DNA from: Caldifarciminota bacterium | Lineage (GTDB): Bacteria; Hydrothermota; 32-111; QNBC01 | Length of the DNA: 6,598 nucleotides | Direction: 5' to 3' | Assembly (NCBI GenBank): GCA_023132105.1 | Contig: JAGLYS010000186.1 | Location: forward strand, 1-6,598 | Part shown: positions 1 to 5,940 of the stretch, in pieces | Layout: every line of letters begins with the position of its first letter | Numbering within the stretch: the stretch's first letter is position 1 | Position numbers and translations under genes: made by a program | Notes under the pieces: model-generated | Databases searched by the model: none | Told to the model about the DNA's origin: nothing | What the model saw: the letters and a program-made list of their open reading frames with translations, nothing else

Positions 1-81
1 TGGCGGAATTGGTAGACGCGCTAGCTTGAGGGGCTAGTGGGAGATTCTCCTGTACGAGTTCAAGTCTCGTCCTCGGCACCA
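1..81 (+). tRNA. tRNA-Leu (anticodon GAG), 5' end cut by window edge
   Basis: The sequence folds as a class II tRNA. The D-arm region starts at base 1. The anticodon stem is CTAGC (21-25) with GCTAG (33-37), and its 7-nt loop carries GAG at 28-30 followed by a purine. A long variable arm pairs GGAG (40-43) with CTCC (47-50). The T-arm is ACGAG/CTCGT around the loop TTCAAGT (59-65). The 3' acceptor strand CCTCGGC (71-77) is followed by discriminator A and a genomically encoded CCA (79-81). The matching 5' acceptor strand, expected to be GCCGAGG, lies just outside the window. Anticodon GAG, G at position 37, discriminator A and the long variable arm all indicate leucine (CUC/CUU codons). Confidence 0.96.
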
Positions 82-87
82 AATATG

Positions 88-93
88 AAGGAG
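88..93 (+). promoter_or_regulatory. Strong Shine-Dalgarno AAGGAG ahead of a short leader ORF
   Basis: AAGGAG lies five bases upstream of an ATG at 99, which is ideal spacing. It is the best ribosome-binding site between the tRNA and yjbQ. The yjbQ ATG at 162 itself has only a weak AGAGG (144-148) about 13 bases upstream. This site therefore points to translation of the leader ORF, not to direct initiation at yjbQ. Confidence 0.45.
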
Positions 94-98
94 ATTTA

Positions 99-161
99 AT
101 GATATCATATATCGAGATTACGCATATTACAAACCATAACAATAGAGGTATGAATAATTAG
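99..161 (+). CDS. Possible 20-aa leader ORF ending directly before yjbQ
   Basis: The ORF starts at the ATG at 99 behind AAGGAG (88-93) and runs 20 codons to a TAG at 159-161. The very next codon is the yjbQ ATG, in the same frame. The peptide (starting MISYIEITHI) is not recognised; it has no run of one amino acid typical of an attenuator and no signal peptide. If translated, ribosomes terminating at the TAG could re-initiate at once on yjbQ, which would explain why yjbQ has only a weak Shine-Dalgarno of its own. Other readings are a chance ORF, or a former longer yjbQ 5' end closed by a TAG. YjbQ homologues normally begin close to the residue encoded at 162, so the extension is not needed for the fold. 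The evidence is only the Shine-Dalgarno and the exact junction. Confidence 0.3.
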   Translation: MISYIEITHITNHNNRGMNN

Positions 162-557
162 ATGGAAATATTGGATATTAAAACATCGAATAGAGAAGAA
201 TTAATCGATATAACCCCTTTACTAATGGATTTTGTAAAATCTACCAGCGTTTCTAACGGCATATTGTTCATCTATTCTCCTCATACAACATGCGGAATCA
301 CAATAAATGAAAATGCGGATCCATCTGTAAAATCGGACATAATACAAAAACTAAAGGATATAATTCCTTATAATGACAGATATACGCATATGGAAGGAAA
401 TTCCGATGCACATATCAAGACATCGCTGATAGGTAATGAAATCTTTGTTTGTATCGAAAATTCGGATATCGTTCTTGGAACCTGGCAGGGAATATTTTTA
501 GCGGAATTCGATGGTCCCAGGACAAGAAAAGTTTGGTTAAATCTCAAATACACTTGA
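162..557 (+). CDS. yjbQ: YjbQ / UPF0047 family protein
   Basis: This is a 131-residue cytosolic protein, the usual length for the secondary thiamine-phosphate synthase enzyme family (YjbQ, UPF0047). The family signature HTTCGITINE is at residues 41-50. The conserved N-S-D-A-H stretch is at 80-84, and the C-terminal hallmark GTWQGIFLAEFDGPR is at 106-120. The conserved His and Asp residues form a presumed metal or active site on a small trimeric β-fold. E. coli YjbQ has been reported to have weak thiamine phosphate synthase activity, but the physiological role is unsettled and no thiamine genes lie nearby. The start at 162 matches family N-termini (MEILDIKTSNREE) and directly follows an in-frame TAG. 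No promoter is obvious after the tRNA and no terminator separates them, so cotranscription with the tRNA or with upstream genes is possible. The TGA stop overlaps the -35 box of the next operon. Confidence 0.95.
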   Translation: MEILDIKTSNREELIDITPLLMDFVKSTSVSNGILFIYSPHTTCGITINENADPSVKSDIIQKLKDIIPYNDRYTHMEGNSDAHIKTSLIGNEIFVCIENSDIVLGTWQGIFLAEFDGPRTRKVWLNLKYT

Positions 558-583
558 CATGATACTATTATATATTGTATATT
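554..583 (+). promoter_or_regulatory. Predicted sigma-70-type promoter for the outer-membrane protein/lipoprotein operon
   Basis: A perfect TTGACA (554-559) is followed, 18 bases on, by TATATT (578-583), one mismatch from TATAAT. The surrounding DNA is very AT-rich. Transcription would begin near 590 and give a leader of about 40 nt to the AAAGGAGG site (621-628) and the ATG at 633. The -35 box overlaps the stop codon of yjbQ. No terminator is visible between yjbQ and this promoter, so read-through from yjbQ may add to expression. Confidence 0.6.
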
Positions 584-632
584 TTATACTGAAAGTAATT
601 AGTTTACATCAATTAAAGCAAAAGGAGGCTTT

Positions 633-2345
633 ATGAAGAAGTTAATTATGACGCTCCTAATGGTAACATTAGTAGCAACATCAACATTTGCAGCATTGAA
701 CCAGAACCAGAGCTATGAGCTGGACAATTATAATCCATTCTTTAACACGGTTGCACCCCAATCGTTTTTATCTCTTAGTACATTTGGATTGTATACGGAT
801 GCCATAGATCTGATAATGAACCCGGGCAAAATAACATTTGTAGAGGGTGGAAGATTATATACGAATTTATCTAACCTTGTAACAAACGATGAAAATCAAT
901 TCCAAAGTTATGGCTATGGTTCCTATCTTATCGGCTCGAAATTTGATATAGCCGGAATATCACCTATGTTTTTGATTAGCAATAGACTTGATCAAGAAAA
1001 ATTAGATTTCAACATCACAGGTAAAGATTATATCGATAATGATATGAACGGATACTATGATGAAATCGATTTCTATACATACAATATGTATGATGAATAT
1101 ATTAGCAATGAGAAAAGTATATATGCAGGTTTTGGCAAAGCAACGGATAATATCAACTTCGGATTGATATATTCATATAATCAGGGTAACTTCTACTCTA
1201 TGCCTATGTCAGATATATATCCCAATATGGGCAACTATGTTTATACCGAAAGAGATTCGAACCTCATAACGGGAGACCTGATTTATACATTGGATGTGAA
1301 TGCAATAGACACACTATGGGACAATACGAATAACCATAGAATTGCATTCGGTGGATTTAATAAACTCGGTGACAACCTTAAAGTCGGTCTTGTAGCAAGA
1401 GTCGGTTTTGCAAACCTAAAACCGGTAATGAATGCTGTCTATAAATCTACAGAAGATTTTTCACCATGGACCCAGTCATTTACAGATGCAATCAATATGT
1501 CCGACAGTATATATAGAAATCTTGCAATTTCAGGTATCGATTACAATGTAAATTTCACTGCATATTACTGGTTAAGTGAAAATGTAAAGACACAAACGGA
1601 TATTGGCTATTCGGCTTTTGCAGGTAATATTGCAGATAATTCATACGGATTCAGATACTATAATTGGCTTGAAGAACATACAATGGCAGTCGGGATATAT
1701 CATGACGAGAATGATACAACCGAAACAGGTACGATTACAGGTTCGATGGATCACAAAAATATAAACTTCAATACAAAAGCTCAAATTAAAATGAATGAAA
1801 AACTCGATCTTGGTATGGGTTTTGGATTTTCGAATGCTATATTTAATAAGATCGAACACAATGACTACAACTATATAGCCATAGACACATACGATGATGG
1901 AGACGGTGTACAAACAGCCAGTGATTATGTCAGGACAGCAACATACGATGTACTACTCTCAAATGAAATTCTTGGCAATGATTATGCTTTTAGTTTCCCT
2001 GTAGCCGTTGTTTTTAATATTACAAATAATTTAAAAGCAAGACTTGGCGCAAACTATACTCTTAACATCCCCGATTACACATATACAGAAACAATTGACA
2101 GTATTACACCGACAAATGTCACAACGGTTTATGGTGATGGGTCTACAACATATCAGGTTTTAAACTCACCGTATACGGTCGATGATGGTGTTGTTGTTAA
2201 TGAATACAGCATATATTCTTCAACATCATATAATTATAGTTTAAGTTTTATAGCCAATAAGAACCTAACGATTGATTTTATGGGTTTTGCACCGAATATA
2301 ACAAACTGGAGTAACTGGAAACTCCAGGCAGTCATTAACTTTTAA
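633..2345 (+). CDS. Putative outer-membrane β-barrel protein, unknown family
   Basis: The 570-aa product begins with a typical Sec signal peptide: MKK, a hydrophobic core, then STFA with cleavage near A20. The mature chain is rich in Tyr, Asn, Asp and aromatics, with alternating hydrophobic stretches such as KVGLVARVGFANLKP (250-264) and LDLGMGFGFSNAIF (391-404), as expected for amphipathic β-strands. It has no hydrophobic helix after the signal. The last residues, NWKLQAVINF, form a BAM-type β-signal ending in Phe, so outer-membrane insertion is likely. An acidic loop at 135-146 fits the EF-hand/dockerin pattern DxDxNGxxDxxD and may bind Ca2+. I do not recognise the family, and no transport or enzymatic motif is visible. 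The start is fixed by AAAGGAGG (621-628), four bases upstream. A lipoprotein gene follows 15 bases after the stop, its Shine-Dalgarno overlapping the TAA, so the two proteins are probably partners. Confidence 0.8.
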   Translation: MKKLIMTLLMVTLVATSTFAALNQNQSYELDNYNPFFNTVAPQSFLSLSTFGLYTDAIDLIMNPGKITFVEGGRLYTNLSNLVTNDENQFQSYGYGSYLIGSKFDIAGISPMFLISNRLDQEKLDFNITGKDYIDNDMNGYYDEIDFYTYNMYDEYISNEKSIYAGFGKATDNINFGLIYSYNQGNFYSMPMSDIYPNMGNYVYTERDSNLITGDLIYTLDVNAIDTLWDNTNNHRIAFGGFNKLGDNLKVGLVARVGFANLKPVMNAVYKSTEDFSPWTQSFTDAINMSDSIYRNLAISGIDYNVNFTAYYWLSENVKTQTDIGYSAFAGNIADNSYGFRYYNWLEEHTMAVGIYHDENDTTETGTITGSMDHKNINFNTKAQIKMNEKLDLGMGFGFSNAIFNKIEHNDYNYIAIDTYDDGDGVQTASDYVRTATYDVLLSNEILGNDYAFSFPVAVVFNITNNLKARLGANYTLNIPDYTYTETIDSITPTNVTTVYGDGSTTYQVLNSPYTVDDGVVVNEYSIYSSTSYNYSLSFIANKNLTIDFMGFAPNITNWSNWKLQAVINF

Positions 2346-2360
2346 GGAGGATAAATAATA

Positions 2361-3632
2361 ATGAAGAAAATATTATATACAATACCGCTTATAATCCTTC
2401 TTGTCGGATTTATATTTTCGGGTTGCGGAAAACCTGAGAGTGCACTTACACCGGGAGCAGAATATTACGGTACGGAAGCTGCTTATATAATTGGCATACC
2501 GAATTCAACACCGGGTAATTACGGAATGATTACCGACCTGGATCCTTCGACTGCTACCGAAATAGAAGGAGAAATATTTATAAACTTCACGGGTATGAAC
2601 GGAGGAGATATTAATCCTGCAACAGTAAATTCAACGAACATTACTATAGAATCGGTAACATCGGGAGCTAGCGTAAATGATCTCACGATTACATATGATG
2701 CCGGACTAAAAAGAATTATAATAGCAGGAACATTTTCCAATGATGCGGCATACAGAATCGTATTATCAGCAAACCTGAGAACAATCGGTAATGGTCAGAT
2801 AGATGGTAATGGTAATGGAAAAGCCGATGGTATACCTTATGATAACTATGATCTTTATGTATATACAGGAACAGGTAGCTCTGATTTCTATACACCAGGT
2901 CCCCTTAGTATTACATGGTATTGGCCAACAGGAGGTAATCAATCTATAATGCCATGGATCGAATTGGATTTTGAATGGTCTACGACAAATATGCTGGATA
3001 CATCGAAGGTAAACCTTGCTAATTTCAGTCTTGTAAAGGAAGAAACGGGAACTACCGTTACATGTGATCTTATTATGAAAATGGGTAGCTTTATTGGAAT
3101 TCGACCCGCATCGAATCTTGACTATGCAACAATTTATAAAGTTACATTCAAAACAACGGAATTCTCGGACACAATGGACAATCTCCCTGTACTCTGGGGT
3201 GATTACAATTACGGTGATGATATTCCCGACATTAGTTACAGATTTATGACAGTAGGAGATCCCGGAAATGACATTTATGCTACACCATTTGAAGTAAATA
3301 GTGTTTCTCAGAGTGGCAATGAGGTTAAAATCGTATTCTCGGATACAATTAATGCAGAGACATTCACAAATGACAGAATGCGTATGATTACTCCAAACGG
3401 ATTGGTTCTTCCTTATGAAACAAGATATGATAATGATAAAGAAACAATCTATCTGAGTCTTGCAAACGCAACGGTTACAGGAACATATGAGTTTTATTTC
3501 TCTCGCGATTTGGAAAGCACTCACGGATGGAAACTCGATGGGAACGGTAATGGTATAGGTGGAGAAAACACAGATCCGCATCTTGGTATAGATGCTGATG
3601 ATTATTCAGAAAACGAATACATATCATTATAA
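2361..3632 (+). CDS. Lipoprotein with Ig-like (Big_5/SbsA-type) modules
   Basis: The 423-aa product starts with a lipoprotein signal peptide (MKKILYT, hydrophobic core, lipobox FSGC) giving lipidation at C22. The +2 residue is Gly, so retention in the inner membrane by the Asp rule is not predicted. Three β-rich modules follow. Module 1 (about 43-170) carries the Big_5-like pattern INPATVNSTNITI (84-96) and ends in DGNGNGKADG (148-157). Module 2 spans about 180-297. Module 3 (about 305-410) has VKIVFSDTINAETF (322-335) and ends in LDGNGNGIGGENTD (392-405). Such modules serve as surface scaffolds, and the DGNGNG segments resemble the Ca-binding linkers often seen at the ends of Big_5/SwmB-like domains. 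No catalytic motif is seen. AAGGAGG (2344-2350) overlaps the upstream stop, so translation is probably coupled to the β-barrel gene. Function is unknown; a surface partner of the barrel is an inference. Confidence 0.8.
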   Translation: MKKILYTIPLIILLVGFIFSGCGKPESALTPGAEYYGTEAAYIIGIPNSTPGNYGMITDLDPSTATEIEGEIFINFTGMNGGDINPATVNSTNITIESVTSGASVNDLTITYDAGLKRIIIAGTFSNDAAYRIVLSANLRTIGNGQIDGNGNGKADGIPYDNYDLYVYTGTGSSDFYTPGPLSITWYWPTGGNQSIMPWIELDFEWSTTNMLDTSKVNLANFSLVKEETGTTVTCDLIMKMGSFIGIRPASNLDYATIYKVTFKTTEFSDTMDNLPVLWGDYNYGDDIPDISYRFMTVGDPGNDIYATPFEVNSVSQSGNEVKIVFSDTINAETFTNDRMRMITPNGLVLPYETRYDNDKETIYLSLANATVTGTYEFYFSRDLESTHGWKLDGNGNGIGGENTDPHLGIDADDYSENEYISL

Positions 3633-3633
3633 A
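3605..3633 (+). promoter_or_regulatory. Weak candidate promoter for rarA inside the lipoprotein gene 3' end
   Basis: TTCAGA (3605-3610, four of six consensus bases) and TATAAA (3628-3633, five of six) are separated by 17 bases. Transcription would begin near 3640, upstream of the terminator hairpin, and would place that hairpin in the rarA leader. In AT-rich DNA such matches arise easily by chance. It is listed because rarA otherwise has no visible promoter. Confidence 0.25.
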
Positions 3634-3649
3634 TTAATTTCATTAATTT
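3633..3649 (+). repeat. Short direct repeat ATTAATTT, two copies
   Basis: ATTAATTT occurs at 3633-3640 and 3642-3649, separated by one C, between the lipoprotein stop and the terminator stem. It may be only AT-rich spacer. No function is claimed. Confidence 0.4.
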
Positions 3650-3678
3650 AGGGGTGTCTTTGACACCCCTATTTTTTT
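3650..3678 (+). terminator. Intrinsic terminator of the outer-membrane protein/lipoprotein operon
   Basis: A perfect 9-bp stem, AGGGGTGTC (3650-3658) with GACACCCCT (3662-3670), closes a TTT loop and is followed by A and seven T residues (3672-3678). This is a classic Rho-independent terminator, 17 bases after the lipoprotein stop. The rarA ATG lies five bases after the T-run, so the hairpin also sits where the rarA 5' leader and ribosome-binding site would be. Confidence 0.93.
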
Positions 3679-3683
3679 ATATT

Positions 3684-4943
3684 ATGAATTTATTTAATCA
3701 AATAAGAGAAGAAAAAGAACCGCTTGCATATAAGATGAATCCAAAGGATCTATCCGAATTTATAGGGCAGGTGCATATATTGACAATAGGAAATCCGTTG
3801 TATATTGCGATTTCCGAGGACAATCTTTATTCGTCCATTTTTTACGGACCACCTGGCAGTGGAAAAACATCACTTGTCAGAATAATTAAATCCAAAACAA
3901 AATTAAAGTATCACCATCTCAATGCCGCCATTACGAATCTGCCTGAATTAAAACCTCTTCTTAATGCATCTTCCAAACAGTTCAGGGATACCGGTATTCA
4001 AACAATCATATTTATGGATGAGATACACAGGTTTAATAAGATGCAACAGGATGCATTCCTACCACATATCGAGAACGGTTCCGTAATACTTATCGGAACA
4101 ACAACCGAGAATCCATCATATTCTCTCAATAATGCTCTTATTTCGAGAATAAAATTGTATCGATTTTTTACATTAAAGGAAAATGAAATCCTTGAAATTT
4201 TAAAGCAAATCAACAGGAAAATAAGCTCAGGATTCGATACGAAATTATTACGAAAGATAGCAAATAATTCGAACGGGGACGCAAGGATTGCTATCTCATA
4301 TCTTGAATTTATAATAAATAATAATATTAAAGGTAATATAGATGATTTATTAAAAAATATCATCCCCTATTATAGTAAAAAGGGAGCCGAACATTACAAT
4401 ACGATAAGTGTCCTGATTAAAAGCATCAGAGGAAGTGATATAGATGCTTCGTTATACTGGCTTTTCAGATTATTAAAATACGGTGAGGATCCGATATTTA
4501 TATTCAGAAGACTTTTGATATTTGCCTCGGAGGATATAGGTAATGCGGATCCCGATGCAATTAAAACAGTTACAGCTCTTCTGAATGCGTTCGAACATAT
4601 AGGGATTCCCGAAGGTGAATACTTTCTTGCCCATTCTGTAGTTTACCTTGCATCCGCCCCAAAGAGTAATTCCATTGCAAACTCTATACGGAAAACAAAG
4701 GAGCTTATCGAAAAATATCCGAATACACGGGTTCCAAAAAGGTTTATTAATTATAAAGACGGTAATCCCTTATATAAATACCCGCATAATTACAAGGGAC
4801 ATATCATAAAGCAGGATTATTTACCGAAGGAAATAGGGAAACCGATTTTATATAATCCCTCGAACAGCGGTTTTGAAAAAATTTTAAAGGAAAGAATAAA
4901 GAAAATCAGATCTATCCTTGGGTATCCGATTCCCGAAGAATAG
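3684..4943 (+). CDS. rarA: Replication-associated recombination protein A (RarA/MgsA), AAA+ ATPase
   Basis: The product is 419 aa from the ATG at 3684. The family N-terminus PLAYKMNPKDLSEFIGQ is present. Walker A is GPPGSGKT (55-62), Walker B is IIFMDEIH (108-115), sensor 1 is GTTTENPS (138-145), the arginine-finger region is SRIKLYRFF (154-162) and the sensor 2 motif is GDAR (198-201). The C-terminal tetramerisation domain shows KSIRGSDIDASLYWL, GEDP, ASEDIGNADP, YLASAPKSN and LYKYPHNYKG. RarA is a clamp-loader-like cytosolic ATPase that acts at stalled forks and ssDNA gaps and is related to eukaryotic WRNIP1. The in-frame GTG at 3654 would add ten residues but lies inside the terminator stem, so I reject it. 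No Shine-Dalgarno precedes 3684, which is unusual beside the strong sites of its neighbours. The last 32 bp overlap the convergent polyferredoxin gene. Confidence 0.96.
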   Translation: MNLFNQIREEKEPLAYKMNPKDLSEFIGQVHILTIGNPLYIAISEDNLYSSIFYGPPGSGKTSLVRIIKSKTKLKYHHLNAAITNLPELKPLLNASSKQFRDTGIQTIIFMDEIHRFNKMQQDAFLPHIENGSVILIGTTTENPSYSLNNALISRIKLYRFFTLKENEILEILKQINRKISSGFDTKLLRKIANNSNGDARIAISYLEFIINNNIKGNIDDLLKNIIPYYSKKGAEHYNTISVLIKSIRGSDIDASLYWLFRLLKYGEDPIFIFRRLLIFASEDIGNADPDAIKTVTALLNAFEHIGIPEGEYFLAHSVVYLASAPKSNSIANSIRKTKELIEKYPNTRVPKRFINYKDGNPLYKYPHNYKGHIIKQDYLPKEIGKPILYNPSNSGFEKILKERIKKIRSILGYPIPEE

Positions 4944-5802
4944 GATTAACATTTAATTTTGCGATTTTGACGCTTCTAAATGTCATTTCAATAGCATTTA
5001 CAGGGCAACCAACAACACATCTCCCACACCGTATACAATCCAAATCCTTAGGATTTTTCCAAATGGAAATATCCATCGGACACACTTCTCTACATATATC
5101 ACATTTTGTACATTTATAAGCGGACACATGCATCTGTAAAAAACTAACTTTATTAAATCCGCCAAGAATCGCTCCCATAGGACAACTGGTCGTACAGAAA
5201 GGTCGTTTTGTGAATACAAATAGCAGAAGGAATATTATCATCAATGCAAATTTAATCCCGAATATCCATGTAAGTAATGGTCTGAATTCAGGGACCCATA
5301 TAATATGAGGTAAACCTGCTTCCAATGTGCCGACAGGACAAAAATATTTACAAAATACGGGGGAAATCATCCATATGGATAAAACTATCGTAACCAATAG
5401 AGATAAATATTTCATATAATATAGTTTATGAGGAATTTGCAATTTCCTACCTGGAATTTTATACAATATATCCTGTAGTAAGCCGAAAGGACATATCCAA
5501 CCGCATGTCGCTCGACCAAAAACCACACCTATTGTTGATATCACACCTATTAAATAATATGGAATCAATCTGATTTCAAGAAAGTGCTGCATTAAACCTA
5601 TTGGGCATGATGTGTAAGCAAGTGGGCAAGAATAGCAGTTCAAAACAGGTAATGTAATCCCCTTCAATGGTCCTTGATAAAATGTCGGATTTTTGATAAC
5701 CCCCCAATAACCGTTTATCATAAGAAAGGAAAATATCCTTCCGAACCAATTCAATTGTGGCAAATTATTACGAGAAAAGAATTTATTCATAAAACTATGC
5801 AT
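4912..5802 (-). CDS. NapH-like membrane polyferredoxin (4Fe-4S binding protein)
   Basis: The product is 296 aa from the ATG at 5802. An N-terminal CYSCP/CPIG cluster (C56, C59, C66) is followed by membrane segments near 80-98, 132-150 and 177-198. Fer4_5-type motifs sit at the membrane boundaries: GRATCGWICPFG (C100, C104), CKYFCPVG (C151, C155) and CTTSCPMG (C203, C207). Two classical 4Fe-4S motifs close the protein: CTKCDICREVCP (C231-C241) and CIRCGRCVVGCP (C256-C266). NapH, NosR C-terminal and CcoG-type proteins share this plan and pass electrons across or along the cytoplasmic membrane. The ATG overlaps the upstream TAA as TAATG, implying translational coupling. A TTG at 5820 would add six residues but has no Shine-Dalgarno and lies within the upstream small gene. 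The electron donor and acceptor are unknown. No nap, nos or cco genes are nearby. Confidence 0.93.
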   Translation of the reverse strand: MHSFMNKFFSRNNLPQLNWFGRIFSFLMINGYWGVIKNPTFYQGPLKGITLPVLNCYSCPLAYTSCPIGLMQHFLEIRLIPYYLIGVISTIGVVFGRATCGWICPFGLLQDILYKIPGRKLQIPHKLYYMKYLSLLVTIVLSIWMISPVFCKYFCPVGTLEAGLPHIIWVPEFRPLLTWIFGIKFALMIIFLLLFVFTKRPFCTTSCPMGAILGGFNKVSFLQMHVSAYKCTKCDICREVCPMDISIWKNPKDLDCIRCGRCVVGCPVNAIEMTFRSVKIAKLNVNPILRESDTQG

Positions 5803-5939
5803 TAAGCTATACCGATACAATCAAGGCAGATTAGATTACCTTTATTGCTTGTTTCCTCGATCTGCCCCATTTTTATACCTATTAAAAGGATAGCTATTGA
5901 AATTAACAATAGGATTAAAGCCCCAATTCGCTTTTTCAT
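5802..5939 (-). CDS. Small membrane-anchored CXXC protein, CD1871A-family-like
   Basis: This 45-codon gene starts at ATG 5939, five bases after a perfect AGGAGG (5950-5945), and ends with TAA at 5804-5802. The peptide begins MKKRIGALILLL, has one hydrophobic segment (about residues 5-22), a short polar stretch, and a C-terminal CXXC in the sequence NLICLDCIGIA (C38, C41). From memory this matches the CD1871A family of clostridial small CXXC proteins, whose C-terminus resembles ICLECIGIG and which also lie next to a 4Fe-4S polyferredoxin gene. The K/R-rich N-terminus suggests that the CXXC faces outside the cytoplasmic membrane, or that the segment is an uncleaved signal anchor. It sits one base after the LolA-like stop, and its stop overlaps the polyferredoxin ATG, so it is almost surely translated. 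The CXXC may be a thiol-redox pair, metal site or docking tail. Function is unknown. Confidence 0.85.
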   Translation of the reverse strand: MKKRIGALILLLISIAILLIGIKMGQIEETSNKGNLICLDCIGIA

Positions 5940-5940
5940 T

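Noticed and set aside
2766..3581. 271-codon open frame on the minus strand opposite the lipoprotein gene
   Set aside because: It is fully antisense to a well-supported lipoprotein, is Cys/Ile-rich without domain logic, and has no Shine-Dalgarno. It is a shadow of the coding frame's codon use.
3654..3683. GTG start for rarA giving a 429-aa product
   Set aside because: The GTG and the next codons are the terminator stem, loop and T-run. RarA homologues begin at the level of the ATG at 3684.
3660..3688. TTGACA in the terminator loop/stem with TATGAA 17 bases downstream as a rarA promoter
   Set aside because: The transcript would start near 3695, after the rarA ATG, and lose the conserved N-terminus. 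The TTGACA is explained by the hairpin sequence.
4949..4983. Inverted repeat ACATTTA / TAAATGT with an inner GCG/CGC after the rarA stop
   Set aside because: The stem is AT-rich, the loop is long and no T-run follows. It also lies within the polyferredoxin coding sequence, so it is not a convincing terminator.
5803..5820. TTG start at 5820 for the polyferredoxin (302 aa)
   Set aside because: There is no Shine-Dalgarno, and it lies inside the small CXXC gene. The ATG at 5802 overlaps that gene's stop as TAATG, the typical coupled start.
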